39,167 bases of DNA from an uncultured Clostridium sp. (GCA_948435735.1 CAOJGX010000015.1:1-39167); one strand, 5' to 3'; shown: positions 7,314 to 16,652, numbered from the stretch's first letter. Translations and numbers: made by a program. The notes: generated from the sequence alone by a model not told the origin.

Positions 7314-9608
7314 TTAAATTGCTCTTCTACCTTCTTTTAAACCATATAATAAATAGTGTACATAATAATATCGATAGTTCTTGCCATACACTTTTTTCAA
7401 GTCAGCATAGTTTGAATAATAAACAATACTAAAGGTTGGGCTTGTTTTTCTTTTTTCATACATACCATATTTGAAATAATGGATTAACAAAGCACCATAA
7501 TCCTTTCCGTAAACTGGTTTTAAGTCTGCATTAGAAGCAAGATAGGTTTTTACATCAAATACATCACTTGCGGTTCTTCCTTCATGAATTCCATGATTTT
7601 TGAAATGCAAATAAATTTGTTTATCGTTATTGCCAAAGGCAGCTTTTACGTCTCCGTTGACTTTTAGATATTTATTAATATCAAATGTCAAACTTGTACT
7701 ACGTCTTTCTTTGATGCCATTTTTGACAAAGTGTTCGAAGGTTAATCTATAATTGTTTCCAAAAGCATTTTGAATGTCTGGATTTAATAAAATATACATT
7801 TCTGGGTCAAACATATAGGAAGCTACTCGCGCACCTGCAATTCCATATTTTATCCAGTGAATTCTAAGGTTGCCATGATTACGTCCAACGCTTTTTACCA
7901 CATCATCATTGAAAGCTGCATAAAGATTAGCATCAAATAAAATGCTTTCTGTTAATGCGTCAACTCCGCCTAATTTTCCAGATGCTTTTCCTGTGCTAAG
8001 GTAGTTTTCCATCAATTTAATCGAACTTACGTTATTGTTTTCTGGATAATAATAGCGATAGAAAGTTCCGTCATATTCTTCTGAACTTCTTCTGTATTCT
8101 TTGCAACCATTGTTTATAAAGTGGTTATAGGCAGCGGAATAATCATTTTTGAAAGCAGCTTGTAAATCGCCATTGTTTTCTAGATAATATTTGATATGAA
8201 AGGTTGCCGAAGATGGTCTTCCTTCTTTGATACCATAGGCTATAAAGTGAGCAATTAAGCCTTGTTCATCATAGCCATAAACCGCTTTTATGTCTGGATT
8301 ATTGTCGGCATAATATTTGCTGTCAAATACATAAGGTGGTAACGAAATTTTCGTTTGTTTTGAAATGCCTGAACGAAGAACATAGCCATATGTTCCGTCT
8401 GTCATGGTTACAATGGTATCCCAATGATTTCCGTCTGAAGATACTTTGGAAGCTCGCTGAATGACTTTGATTTTTTCATCTTTGTTCAAATAACTGACAA
8501 TTCTACTACTATTTGGCGCAGCTCTTACTGCTAAACGGTTTGTTAATACAGTTGCATCTTCTAAGTCTAGGTTATGATTTTGTGAGGTATTTGGCCTCGC
8601 ACAGGTTTGAGATGGCATATTTTCATATAATGGAATGATAAATGTATGTTTAACGCTAGCAAGTGTTCCTGTTGTGGTATAATAACTTTTTAACAATTGC
8701 GCACTGGTTTGGGCTCCCATTACATCTTGTTGATATTGGTGCGAAAATAGAGAATTGGTATTGACTACATTAAATCTTTGGTAGTATAGCGTATTTTGTC
8801 CTTTTCCAATGTATTGGGATTTATAATATTCGGCCCCACCTAAAATTGATTTTTCAACTGAATTCCATCCTTTGTTTTGGGCATATTTTAAACCATTGGT
8901 AATTACCGTGCTTGTTCCATTTCCATAAGCTCCCACATTGAAGAAATTGTAATAACCAACATATTGACCATTATAACCGCTACCTGTTGCAAGTGGTGAC
9001 GTTCCTCTTCCTTGTTCATTGATAATTTTGGCTAAAATCGAATATCCATTCATTTTATACTGTGAGCTTGCTTTTACGATAGCGTTAATCGCTGTTGGAT
9101 TATTGATATAGGAAAAAGAACTATATTTGCTATTGATGACCGTTTGTATATGATTGCTTGATACGTCTGGTGTTTCCAAATTTTTGAATTGGTAAACACT
9201 TGTTTCATCAAGTGAATTTCTTGGGTCCATCATATATTGAATCGCATCAATTGAGGCACAATGCCAACCTGTGTCATACGTTCTTGAACCACAAATTGGG
9301 CAATACCATTTTCCTTGGTAATTACTTTTAGCTTGAAATAAATTTTTGGGTGATTTAAAATGACCTTGATATTCCATGGTAACAGCTTCTGTCCAGTCAA
9401 TTCCTGTATAATATACTTGAAAATTATAGTTATTATATTTTTTTTGTAAATTTTGAATTAATGTTTTGACACCTGGGTATTTTTTGTCGTTAATGCCATT
9501 GATATCAGAGCTTATATTAGCAGCAAGTGCGCTGTTATTTCCTACAATTATAAGGTATAAAGTAATCATAAAAATAGTAGCTATTTTTACGAGTTTCTGA
9601 TGTTTCAT
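7314..9608 (-). CDS. Secreted glucosaminidase-like wall hydrolase with SH3 domain and C-terminal repeats
   Basis: 764 residues with a signal peptide (IATIFMITLYLIIVGNNSALA). An N-terminal region contains a Cys pair (WYCPICGSRTYDTGWHC) common in clostridial N-acetylglucosaminidases. The catalytic region, about residues 165-320, includes INEQGRGTSPLATG and YYNFFNVGAYGNG. An SH3-type wall-binding domain follows at about 350-420 (LAVRAAPNSSRIVSYLNKDE). The last 340 residues are six to seven repeats of about 48 residues with the consensus FDxxYYxxxNxDLKxxFGxNYxxxxxHFxxxGIxEGR. It should trim peptidoglycan glycan strands outside the cell. ATG at 9608 has a GGAGG site and its own promoter. Confidence 0.83.
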   Translation of the reverse strand: MKHQKLVKIATIFMITLYLIIVGNNSALAANISSDINGINDKKYPGVKTLIQNLQKKYNNYNFQVYYTGIDWTEAVTMEYQGHFKSPKNLFQAKSNYQGKWYCPICGSRTYDTGWHCASIDAIQYMMDPRNSLDETSVYQFKNLETPDVSSNHIQTVINSKYSSFSYINNPTAINAIVKASSQYKMNGYSILAKIINEQGRGTSPLATGSGYNGQYVGYYNFFNVGAYGNGTSTVITNGLKYAQNKGWNSVEKSILGGAEYYKSQYIGKGQNTLYYQRFNVVNTNSLFSHQYQQDVMGAQTSAQLLKSYYTTTGTLASVKHTFIIPLYENMPSQTCARPNTSQNHNLDLEDATVLTNRLAVRAAPNSSRIVSYLNKDEKIKVIQRASKVSSDGNHWDTIVTMTDGTYGYVLRSGISKQTKISLPPYVFDSKYYADNNPDIKAVYGYDEQGLIAHFIAYGIKEGRPSSATFHIKYYLENNGDLQAAFKNDYSAAYNHFINNGCKEYRRSSEEYDGTFYRYYYPENNNVSSIKLMENYLSTGKASGKLGGVDALTESILFDANLYAAFNDDVVKSVGRNHGNLRIHWIKYGIAGARVASYMFDPEMYILLNPDIQNAFGNNYRLTFEHFVKNGIKERRSTSLTFDINKYLKVNGDVKAAFGNNDKQIYLHFKNHGIHEGRTASDVFDVKTYLASNADLKPVYGKDYGALLIHYFKYGMYEKRKTSPTFSIVYYSNYADLKKVYGKNYRYYYVHYLLYGLKEGRRAI

Positions 9609-9639
9609 GCAAATTCCTCCTTATTTATATAATGATAGA

Positions 9640-9668
9640 ATTATATATTTTTTGACGCTAAAAGTCAA
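9640..9668 (-). promoter_or_regulatory. Sigma-A promoter of the glucosaminidase gene
   Basis: TTGACT, 17-base spacer, TATAAT on the minus strand, 32 bases before the ATG. The rest of 9669-9776 is AT-rich and shows no gene; the 76-residue ORF at 9621-9851 runs through this promoter and a terminator and is not coding. Confidence 0.8.
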
Positions 9669-9776
9669 CAAAATATGACAAAAATTGCGATATTTTTTCT
9701 CTTTTATTATAACCAAAAATAGAAAAAATAATTTTAGATGTTTTGGTTCTATTATCTGCATGTATTTACATAAATG

Positions 9777-9816
9777 AAAAAATAGCGATTTCAATTTCTT
9801 GAAACTCGCTATTTTT
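9777..9816 (-). terminator. Rho-independent hairpin, possibly the original tRNA-Gln terminator
   Basis: AAAAATAGCGA(G)TTTCA pairs with TGAAATCGCTATTTTT across a six-base loop with one bulge; T-runs on both strands make it bidirectional. It is followed (in plus coordinates) by CTTGGCTGAGCTG, which resembles the 3' end of the tRNA-Gln gene at 10384. Confidence 0.75.
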
Positions 9817-9941
9817 CTTGGCTGAGCTGTCAAAAATGTAACCCCTTTCAACCTCTCTGTTTCTGCGAAAAAATCGACTTACCTACTTGTTAGGACACAT
9901 TTTTGGAACTCATTTTGTTTACAATTATTTATGTTTTTAAA

Positions 9942-10322
9942 TTATTCCATTCTCCATAATTGATATTTGCCAGTTATTTCATTAACATCTTTAGTATCGC
10001 CATAAATAATAGCACCTAAATATTCCAATTTGTTGTTTTCTTTTGAACTAATTAAATTTACTAATTCATCATCAGTTCTAATATCTAACATATCTCTAGG
10101 ATAATCAGCTACTAATAAATTAGGATTTTGTTTTGCTAAATCTATTGGATTTTTTAATTTTCCAGATTTAACTTTTGTTATTATAAATGGAAACTGACTA
10201 ATACCTAAATGTTCAATTCCCGTTTTATCTTTAATTATTGGTTTTCCCATTATTTCTTCATTTGAATATTTTTTACCCCAACTATTGACATTGAACCAGT
10301 TTTTTACCCCAACTATTGACAT
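9942..10322 (-). pseudogene. Unrecognised protein fragment beside the tRNA operon
   Basis: About 115 residues (from roughly NSWGKKYSNEEIMGKPI to ITGKYQLWRME) have a normal globular composition and look coding. The 5' part of the ORF runs through a 31-bp tandem duplication and a tRNA terminator and has no ribosome binding site, so the natural N-terminus is missing. The protein family is not recognised. Its place, directly after tRNA-Gln and bracketed by a partial copy of the tRNA 3' end, suggests a leftover of an integrated element. Confidence 0.45.
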
Positions 10323-10330
10323 TGAACCAG
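10269..10330. repeat. Exact 31-bp tandem duplication
   Basis: TTTTTTACCCCAACTATTGA continuing CATTGAACCAG occurs twice head to tail with no mismatch (10269-10299, 10300-10330). The period is not a multiple of three, so it shifts the reading frame of the overlapping ORF. Confidence 0.9.
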
Positions 10331-10336
10331 TTATAT

Positions 10337-10382
10337 AAAAAACTCCATAAAAACGTTGAAAATTCAGCATTTTCATGGAGTT
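10337..10382 (-). terminator. Terminator of the tRNA operon
   Basis: AACTCCAT at one end pairs with ATGGAGTT at the other, with further inner pairing around a TGAA/TTCA core, and a T-run follows on the minus strand. It begins 3 bases after the tRNA-Gln CCA end. Confidence 0.8.
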
Positions 10383-10385
10383 CCT

Positions 10386-10460
10386 TGGCTGGGCTGGTGG
10401 GATTCGAACACACGCATGCCAGAGTCAAAGTCTGGTGCCTTACCGCTTGGCTACAGCCCA
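10386..10460 (-). tRNA. tRNA-Gln (anticodon TTG)
   Basis: 75 bases including an encoded CCA. The acceptor arms TGGGCTG and CAGCCCA pair fully, the anticodon stem CCAGA/TCTGG encloses the loop CTTTGAC (anticodon TTG), and the T-arm contains GTTCGAATC. It is transcribed after tRNA-His, nine bases away. Confidence 0.96.
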
Positions 10461-10469
10461 ATATTTTAA

Positions 10470-10547
10470 TGGGGTGGAAGATGGGACTCGAACCCACGAT
10501 CTCCAGTGCCACAAACTGGCGCGTTAACCAGCTACGCCACATCCACC
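10470..10547 (-). tRNA. tRNA-His (anticodon GTG)
   Basis: Includes the extra G at position -1 facing discriminator C, the identity mark of tRNA-His, and an encoded CCA. The anticodon stem CCAGT/ACTGG surrounds the loop TTGTGGC, and the T-arm has GGTTCGAGTCC. The acceptor stem has one T-T mismatch. Confidence 0.96.
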
Positions 10548-10577
10548 ATTATTTGCATTTTTTACAATTGCTATTCT

Positions 10578-10606
10578 ATTTTAAAACATTATTTTGTATT
10601 TGTCAA
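10578..10606 (-). promoter_or_regulatory. Sigma-A promoter of the tRNA operon
   Basis: TTGACA, 17-base spacer, TAAAAT on the minus strand, 31 bases upstream of the tRNA-His 5' end. Confidence 0.75.
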
Positions 10607-10622
10607 TATATTTTTTATAATT

Positions 10623-10684
10623 TTCAGTAAAATAGAATAAATTTTATTATTTTTGAATCGATATTTTTATTCTATTTTACTGAA
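10623..10684 (-). terminator. Long hairpin downstream of the calcium ATPase gene
   Basis: TTCAGTAAAATAGAATAAA and its exact complement form a perfect 19-bp AT-rich stem around a loop of about 23 bases. It probably ends the ATPase transcript 40 bases after its stop codon, though the long loop and low GC content are unusual for an intrinsic terminator. Confidence 0.55.
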
Positions 10685-10721
10685 TCAAATTGAATATTAC
10701 TAAAAAATCGCCTCTAATTTT

Positions 10722-13415
10722 CTAGTCTTTCCCATTTATTTTCAGACCTTTAAACACTTCCACAACCAATAATGGTGAGAAAATCAAACAAATTGTTTCA
10801 ACTAATTTATCCATTGGTAAAACTGCTAAATCAAATAATTCCCTTAAAACCGGTGTAAACAAAACAATTAGCATTAAAGTTGCTGAAACACCAATCGCCA
10901 AAATTAATTTACTATTATTAAATGGGTTTCCCTTAAATAGTGATTCTTCGTTATTTCTAATATTAAAAACATGCACTAATTCACACAACGCAAGCACACT
11001 AAATGCCATCGTTTGACCTACTTGAATTTTATATTCTGAACTTCCTTCTGAAGAAAGACCCAAAATAAAGGCAATCAGGGTAATTAGACCAATCCACACA
11101 CCTTGATATAAAATTCTCCACGTCATCCCTTTACTGAAGATTCCTTTGCTATTTTTAATTGGTTTTCTTCGCATACTATTTTTGTCTGCAGGATCAACTG
11201 CTAGTGCTAAAGCAGGAAGCGAGTCAGTCACTAAATTAATCCATAAAATATGCATCGGAAGAAGTGGCTCTAAACCACTAATATCTGTTATATGGAATAT
11301 TTTTGCAAAAACTGGTGTTAGTAATATGGCCAAAAATAATACTACAATCTCTCCAATATTACTAGATAATAAAAACGTAATGGCTTTTAAAATATTATCG
11401 TAAATTCGTCTTCCTTCTTCTACTGCGGCTACAATCGTAGAAAAATTATCATCTGTCAAAATAACATCTGCCGCTTCTTTAGAAACATCTGTTCCAACAA
11501 TGCCCATCGCACAACCAATGTCCGCATTTTTTAAAGCTGGTGCATCATTTACGCCATCTCCTGTCATGGCAACTACTTCTCCATTGGCTTGCCATGCTTT
11601 AACAATTCGTACTTTATGCTCAGGCGAAACTCGTGCATATACAGAAATATTTCTCACCTTATTTTTTAATTCTTCATCTGACATCTTTTCTAAATCACTG
11701 CCCGTAATTGCTTCCTTTTCGTCTTTCAAAATGCCTAATTCTTTGGCAATTGCTGTTGCCGTTATCTTATGATCCCCTGTAATCATAACTGTTTTTATCC
11801 CAGCGGATACACATTTTTGTACAGCAGTTTTTACTTCTTCCCTTGGTGGATCAATCATACCGCACATACCAACATAAATTAAATCACTTTCTAAATGGTC
11901 AATATCGTCTTTGGATAAAGGATGATTGATAATTTTATAACCAAAAGCAAGCACTCTTAAAGCTTTTTCTGCCATTGATTTATTGGTGGATAAAATAAGC
12001 GGTTGATACGCTTCTAAATCACTTTTGATTTCTCCATTTTCTGAATATTTATTGCAACATTTTAATAGTTCATCTACACCGCCTTTGGTATAAACAATAT
12101 ATTGGCCTTCTTCATTTTTGTGAACCGTTGTCATTAACTTTCGATCCGAATCGAATGGAATTTCAAACTCACGTGGAAAATTCTCAAGAATTTGCCCTTC
12201 ATAGCCTAACACAAATCCCATATCTACTAAAGCTGTTTCTGTTGGATCTCCTGTTAGTTTGCCATCTTCTACAATTTTGGTATCGTTACATAACATGCCA
12301 GCTTTGACTAATTTGTCTAGTTCATCACTTGTATCTTTGATTTCATCAATATTTTGAAGTCTGCTGTTAACAAATAGTTTTTTTACGGTCATTTTATTTT
12401 GTGTTAACGTTCCTGTTTTGTCCGAACAGATAACAGAAGCACAACCCAATGTTTCAACTGCTGGCAATTTTTTCACAATGGCATTTTTCTTGACCATACG
12501 TTGAACACCAATTGCCAAAACAATCGTAGATACTGCTGCCAATCCTTCTGGAATAGCAGCAACAGCAAGTGATACAGCTGTCATAAACATATGAATTGGC
12601 TCTTTTCCATATAGTAGCCCTACCACAAAAATAATCGTACAAAGTAGTAATGCTACAATTCCTAAAGTTTTTCCTAAGTTATTTAATTTGACTTGTAATG
12701 GGGTTTGTGATTCATCTGTCTCATCAATCATTTTGGCGATTTTTCCGACTTCTGTATTCATTCCTGTTCCCACAACAATTCCTTTTCCTCTACCATACGT
12801 AATCAGGCTTGAAGAGAATAAAATGTTTTTTCGATCGCCTAATTCTACATCGCCATCAATCGTGTCTTCTGACTTATCCACTGGAACAGATTCACCTGTC
12901 ATAGCTGCTTCTTGCGATTTTAAATTAATAGCTTCTATAATTCTTAAATCAGCTGGTATAAAATCACCTGTCTCTAGGATTACAATGTCACCTGGGACTA
13001 ACTCTTTGGAAGGAACTACACTTAACTTCCCATCTCTGATTACTTTTGCTACATGCGAACTCATTTTTTGCAAAGCTTCGAGTGATTTTTCTGCCTTATT
13101 TTCTTGAACGACACCAATAATTGCATTTATGATAACAACAATTAATATAATAATCGTATCTGTAATTCCTTCTCCTTCTTGAATTCCAACAATTCCAGAT
13201 ACAATGGCTGCGATAATCAAAATGATAATCATAAAATCTTTAAATTGTTCTAAAAATTTTGTCAAAGTACTTTTCTTTTTCTTGGCTTTTAGTTCATTAT
13301 AGCCGTATTTTTCATACTTTTCAGCTAATACGCTACTAGGTAAGCCTTTGTCAATATCTGTTTCTAATTTTTGTGCGGTTTCTTTCACACTCTTATTAAA
13401 CCACTTTTCTTCCAT
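10722..13415 (-). CDS. Calcium-transporting P-type ATPase (P2 type)
   Basis: 897 residues with all P-type ATPase landmarks in order: actuator motif MTGESVPVDK, the PEGL motif of membrane helix 4 (VAAIPEGLAAV), phosphorylation site CSDKTGTLTQNKMTV, ATP-site KGGVDELL, TGDHKITA, and the hinge GDGVNDAPALK. The helix 4 and 6 residues fit calcium pumps of the SERCA/PMCA class such as Bacillus YloB. An N-terminal cation-ATPase domain (about residues 1-70) and a C-terminal six-helix bundle complete it. It should export Ca2+ from the cytoplasm. The start at 13415 (AGGAGA site) is preferred to the ORF-track start, which overlaps the upstream gene. The gap from the pilin-like gene is 11 bases, so co-transcription is likely. 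Confidence 0.93.
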   Translation of the reverse strand: MEEKWFNKSVKETAQKLETDIDKGLPSSVLAEKYEKYGYNELKAKKKKSTLTKFLEQFKDFMIIILIIAAIVSGIVGIQEGEGITDTIIILIVVIINAIIGVVQENKAEKSLEALQKMSSHVAKVIRDGKLSVVPSKELVPGDIVILETGDFIPADLRIIEAINLKSQEAAMTGESVPVDKSEDTIDGDVELGDRKNILFSSSLITYGRGKGIVVGTGMNTEVGKIAKMIDETDESQTPLQVKLNNLGKTLGIVALLLCTIIFVVGLLYGKEPIHMFMTAVSLAVAAIPEGLAAVSTIVLAIGVQRMVKKNAIVKKLPAVETLGCASVICSDKTGTLTQNKMTVKKLFVNSRLQNIDEIKDTSDELDKLVKAGMLCNDTKIVEDGKLTGDPTETALVDMGFVLGYEGQILENFPREFEIPFDSDRKLMTTVHKNEEGQYIVYTKGGVDELLKCCNKYSENGEIKSDLEAYQPLILSTNKSMAEKALRVLAFGYKIINHPLSKDDIDHLESDLIYVGMCGMIDPPREEVKTAVQKCVSAGIKTVMITGDHKITATAIAKELGILKDEKEAITGSDLEKMSDEELKNKVRNISVYARVSPEHKVRIVKAWQANGEVVAMTGDGVNDAPALKNADIGCAMGIVGTDVSKEAADVILTDDNFSTIVAAVEEGRRIYDNILKAITFLLSSNIGEIVVLFLAILLTPVFAKIFHITDISGLEPLLPMHILWINLVTDSLPALALAVDPADKNSMRRKPIKNSKGIFSKGMTWRILYQGVWIGLITLIAFILGLSSEGSSEYKIQVGQTMAFSVLALCELVHVFNIRNNEESLFKGNPFNNSKLILAIGVSATLMLIVLFTPVLRELFDLAVLPMDKLVETICLIFSPLLVVEVFKGLKINGKD

Positions 13416-13426
13416 TTTCTTTCTCC

Positions 13427-14446
13427 TTACTTCATAATTTTCCATACACCAGATTCTGAAACTCCAGTTAAATTATCTTTCAAACCAATCACAGGTCTAA
13501 TTCCATTTTTGACATCGTCATCTTCTCTTATATTTTCTTTTGATACAAAATAAATTTTGGTATCACTGTCATTACTATTAGTCGCTAGCCAATAATATGA
13601 TTGTTCCAAATAAAATAAGTCATTTTTGCTTTCAAAGCTACTGTTATCATCTGGTTTTCTGTTTGTTTTATGCATTTGGTTATAGGCGTGATTAAATTCA
13701 CTTAAAGAAATCGTGGTTACCAATTCAGCCATTGTTTCATCTTTAAACGAACTGCCTTTTCTATACGTTCCATCTAAATCATTTAAAAAGTCCAAATTTT
13801 CAAAATTATGAATCAAGTCATTTACTGCTTTTTGATTATTTTCATAATGTATATAATAATATTCCCATAAAACAGGGATTCCTGTACTAATAATTCTGAC
13901 TTGCCCAGATGTTCCTTCCATTTTACCATCATCAATTACTCTCCAACCATTATTGGCTGTATAATATTTCTTTGAATACAAATCTGTATATTCAATAGGA
14001 TATTGTATATAATCTCCAACTTTCACATTGTCTCTTAGCAATTTAACATAGGTTGCTTCACCTCTTTCTGAAACATGAAAAGTAAATTCGTTATTTTTGT
14101 ATTTAAATTTTACCAGAGTTGTCTCATTTTCATCACTTATGGTTATATCCTTTACATCTTCCAAGTTTTGCAAACTTTTAGGAAACTCTTCTCTAAAATG
14201 TTCCTTTCTAACCAAGCTTGGATTCTTTCTCAATTTAATCCAATACAAAGTTTCAACATCTACCCAAGCCAATTCAATTTGCTCTTTGAGTGCAGCTTCT
14301 ACTGTTTTGTTTGATGCTAATATGGCTTTATTAATAATTAAATTATTCGCAATCACAAAACTAATTCCCGCCAATATCAATAACACAATAATCGTTACTG
14401 CTAAACCAACTAAAGTAATACCTTTCGTATTTTTCATCATATCCAT
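13427..14446 (-). CDS. Type IV pilin-like secreted protein
   Basis: 339 residues. The N-terminus KGITLVGLAVTIIVLLILAG has the prepilin layout: a basic leader, Gly at the cleavage site, then a hydrophobic helix. Position 5 after the cleavage Gly is Gly instead of the usual Glu. The C-terminal 200 residues form a globular head of unknown fold containing DYIQYPIEYTDLY and GWRVIDDG, a form seen in clostridial pilin-like proteins. No pilus assembly genes are in the window. ATG at 14446 has a GGAG site. The gene precedes the calcium ATPase gene. Confidence 0.65.
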   Translation of the reverse strand: MDMMKNTKGITLVGLAVTIIVLLILAGISFVIANNLIINKAILASNKTVEAALKEQIELAWVDVETLYWIKLRKNPSLVRKEHFREEFPKSLQNLEDVKDITISDENETTLVKFKYKNNEFTFHVSERGEATYVKLLRDNVKVGDYIQYPIEYTDLYSKKYYTANNGWRVIDDGKMEGTSGQVRIISTGIPVLWEYYYIHYENNQKAVNDLIHNFENLDFLNDLDGTYRKGSSFKDETMAELVTTISLSEFNHAYNQMHKTNRKPDDNSSFESKNDLFYLEQSYYWLATNSNDSDTKIYFVSKENIREDDDVKNGIRPVIGLKDNLTGVSESGVWKIMK

Positions 14447-14594
14447 ATACTTGCTCTCCTTTTAATATTATATTTATATATGTATATATTTTCTATTGTA
14501 ACCATTTTTTCACAATTAATCAAGAACTTATATACATTTTTTTTAATTTATCATATAATAAATCATAAGAATAAAAGAAAGGAATGAATTTTTT

Positions 14595-15578
14595 ATGAAA
14601 CATTATAAATTAGCTCTTGTTGGAGTCACTGGAGTTGTTGGTAGAACAGCACTTGAGGTTTTAAAGGAATTTGACTTGCCAATTGATGAATATACTTTTT
14701 TTGCTTCTTCTAAATCAGCAGGTCAAAAAATTAAGTTTAAAAATCAAGACTATATCATACAGGAATTAACCGATTCTTCTTTTGATTCTGGTTTTGATTT
14801 TGCAATTTTTTCTGCTGGTGGTGATACTGCCAAACATTTTGCACCTATCGCAGCTTCTAAAGGATGTGTTGTGATTGATAATAGTAGTGCTTTTCGTATG
14901 GATACAGAAGTGCCTTTAGTTGTCCCAGAAGTAAATCCAGAGGCCGCTTTTAGGCATCATGGCATTATTGCAAATCCAAATTGTTCTACGATTCAAGCTG
15001 TGGTTCCCCTAAAAGTCATGAACGACACTTGTAAAATCAAAAGAATTGTTTATTCTACATACCAAGCGGTATCTGGAGCAGGAAAACAAGCTTTGGATGA
15101 CTTGAAAAATAATACTTGTCATAAGTTTCCTTATCCAATCAACAATAATTGTTTGCCTCATATTGACGTTTTTTTAGAGAATGGCTATACCAAGGAAGAA
15201 ATGAAAATGATAAACGAAACACGAAAAATTCTAGGAAGACCAGATTTAAAAATTACCGCTACAACAGTTCGTGTGCCTGTTGAGAATTCGCATAGTGAAT
15301 CGATTAATGTTGAATTTGAACAGGATTTTGATTTAGCAGAAATCATTCATCGCTTACAAGCAACAAAGGGAATTGTTGTGCAAGATGATGTTAAAAATAA
15401 TGTTTATCCGCTTGCTATTAAAGCAACTGGTCATAATGAGGTTTTTGTTGGAAGAATTAGGCATGATGAGAGTGTGCCTTATGGTTTGAATTTTTGGTGT
15501 GTTGCGGATAATATCCGAAAGGGTGCAGCAACAAATGCTGTGCAGATTTTAGAATTGTTGATAAAACACGATAGATAA
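14595..15578 (+). CDS. asd: Aspartate-semialdehyde dehydrogenase
   Basis: 327 residues. The NADP-binding loop GVTGVVGRTALEVL is at the N-terminus, the catalytic Cys lies in ANPNCSTIQAVVPLK (about residue 130), and the conserved His in VRVPVENSHSESINVEF. The enzyme reduces aspartyl phosphate to the semialdehyde, feeding diaminopimelate/lysine, threonine and methionine synthesis and so also the cell wall. Length is usual (about 330). It is one of the few plus-strand genes and stands alone, with AAAGGA upstream of the ATG and a repeat-derived hairpin after the stop. Confidence 0.95.
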   Translation: MKHYKLALVGVTGVVGRTALEVLKEFDLPIDEYTFFASSKSAGQKIKFKNQDYIIQELTDSSFDSGFDFAIFSAGGDTAKHFAPIAASKGCVVIDNSSAFRMDTEVPLVVPEVNPEAAFRHHGIIANPNCSTIQAVVPLKVMNDTCKIKRIVYSTYQAVSGAGKQALDDLKNNTCHKFPYPINNNCLPHIDVFLENGYTKEEMKMINETRKILGRPDLKITATTVRVPVENSHSESINVEFEQDFDLAEIIHRLQATKGIVVQDDVKNNVYPLAIKATGHNEVFVGRIRHDESVPYGLNFWCVADNIRKGAATNAVQILELLIKHDR

Positions 15579-15599
15579 TTTTTGAGAATTGTTTGAAAA

Positions 15600-15625
15600 G
15601 GGTACGATAAATCGTGCCCCTACAG
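15600..15625. repeat. Single copy of the TGTAGGGGC palindromic repeat
   Basis: Minus strand CTGTAGGGGCACGATTTATC, then GTACCC: the same frame as the ends at 4601 and 4697, with a different palindrome (ACGAT/ATCGT). It lies between convergent asd and the lipoprotein gene, and the TAG stop codon of the lipoprotein is inside it. Confidence 0.65.
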
Positions 15626-16306
15626 ATTTTCAACTGTGACAATATATTTCATTCTTACCAAATCAAAATTTTCGGTTTGTATAGCATTACTGAATTCTTC
15701 TAATAAAACATAAATTTTATTTAAATTATAGGCGTTTTCTTCTGCATATTGAATATCATTCATGAGACTTTTATAATTTTCTACTGTCGTAGTTGCTTTG
15801 GTTTTAGCAGCTGGATAATCATTTTTGTTGACCAAGCAATATACTCCTAATACATCACTTTTTATCTTATTTTTCTCAATTCTATTTTTCTCCTGCGAAT
15901 AAGCTTCTTTAAATAAAATAACTTTGGCATACATATCATTTAATTTGTCTAACATCGCACTCTCATTTTCTTTGCTGACAGCAATTAGTAAATCGTTCAA
16001 ATCCGTACTATATCCAATAATTACTTGATTTTGTACGTTCACCTCTGTTAAATCCAAAATGAGTGTATTCCAACTATCGTTTATCTTTTGCATATCCCCT
16101 TTTAGATAATCCCATTTAAATTCCTCATCTTCTATATATTCCCCTTTGGCATGCTTGTTTGCAATTTTAAAAATTAAATCCTCCACGTATTCTAATTCGG
16201 CATCTAATTTATCATTGATGTTTTTTTCTTCTTGTTTTCCACAACCTGTCAACAAAATTAGTAATAACGCACCAACACATACACTTTTAAAAACTACTTT
16301 TCTCAT
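15620..16306 (-). CDS. Lipoprotein of unknown function
   Basis: 228 residues with a lipoprotein signal (SVCVGALLLILLTGCGKQ): the lipobox LTGC places a lipid-modified Cys near residue 22. The rest is highly charged and predicted helical (for example YVEDLIFKIANKHAKGEY and RIEKNKIKSDVLGVY) and may form a helical bundle. The family is not recognised. GGAGG site before the ATG at 16306. It is divergent from the small gene at 16371. Confidence 0.75.
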   Translation of the reverse strand: MRKVVFKSVCVGALLLILLTGCGKQEEKNINDKLDAELEYVEDLIFKIANKHAKGEYIEDEEFKWDYLKGDMQKINDSWNTLILDLTEVNVQNQVIIGYSTDLNDLLIAVSKENESAMLDKLNDMYAKVILFKEAYSQEKNRIEKNKIKSDVLGVYCLVNKNDYPAAKTKATTTVENYKSLMNDIQYAEENAYNLNKIYVLLEEFSNAIQTENFDLVRMKYIVTVENL

Positions 16307-16370
16307 ATTCCCTCCAATTATGTATATTATTTCAAAATTTTGAAAATATATACTATGTGGAGGAAAATTT

Positions 16371-16652
16371 ATGAAAGGTATTATTAACTTATACAGTGGA
16401 ACTACTGGTGAAATAAAAAAATTTTTAGAGCTTTTCTATGCAAAACCAATTGAAATGAAAGAAGATTTATTTTGGGAAATCTCCTATGATAATCCAATCG
16501 ATATGATTGAACTGGTTAGCTGTTTTATTGATAATAAAGAAAAATTCCAAATAAATCTCTGGATTAGTCTAGACTGTGGTGTTTTCATTAATGTAACAGA
16601 TGATAATTTGGACCATATTATTAAATACATTTATGAAAGATTTCCTAATTAA
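16371..16652 (+). CDS. Small conserved-looking hypothetical protein (93 aa)
   Basis: A strong GGAGG site stands before the ATG and the protein is compact and acidic (GIINLYSGTTGEIKKFLE... ending YIYERFPN). The stop is immediately followed by the convergent dtd stop, with no gap. No domain is recognised; the alternating strand/helix pattern suggests a small cytoplasmic alpha/beta protein. Confidence 0.65.
   Translation: MKGIINLYSGTTGEIKKFLELFYAKPIEMKEDLFWEISYDNPIDMIELVSCFIDNKEKFQINLWISLDCGVFINVTDDNLDHIIKYIYERFPN

Noticed and set aside
9621-9851. 76-aa minus ORF
   Set aside because: It runs through a promoter and a terminator, has no ribosome binding site and no protein-like composition.
10282-10630. 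ORFs on both strands over the tRNA genes
   Set aside because: They are shadows of tRNA-Gln and tRNA-His.
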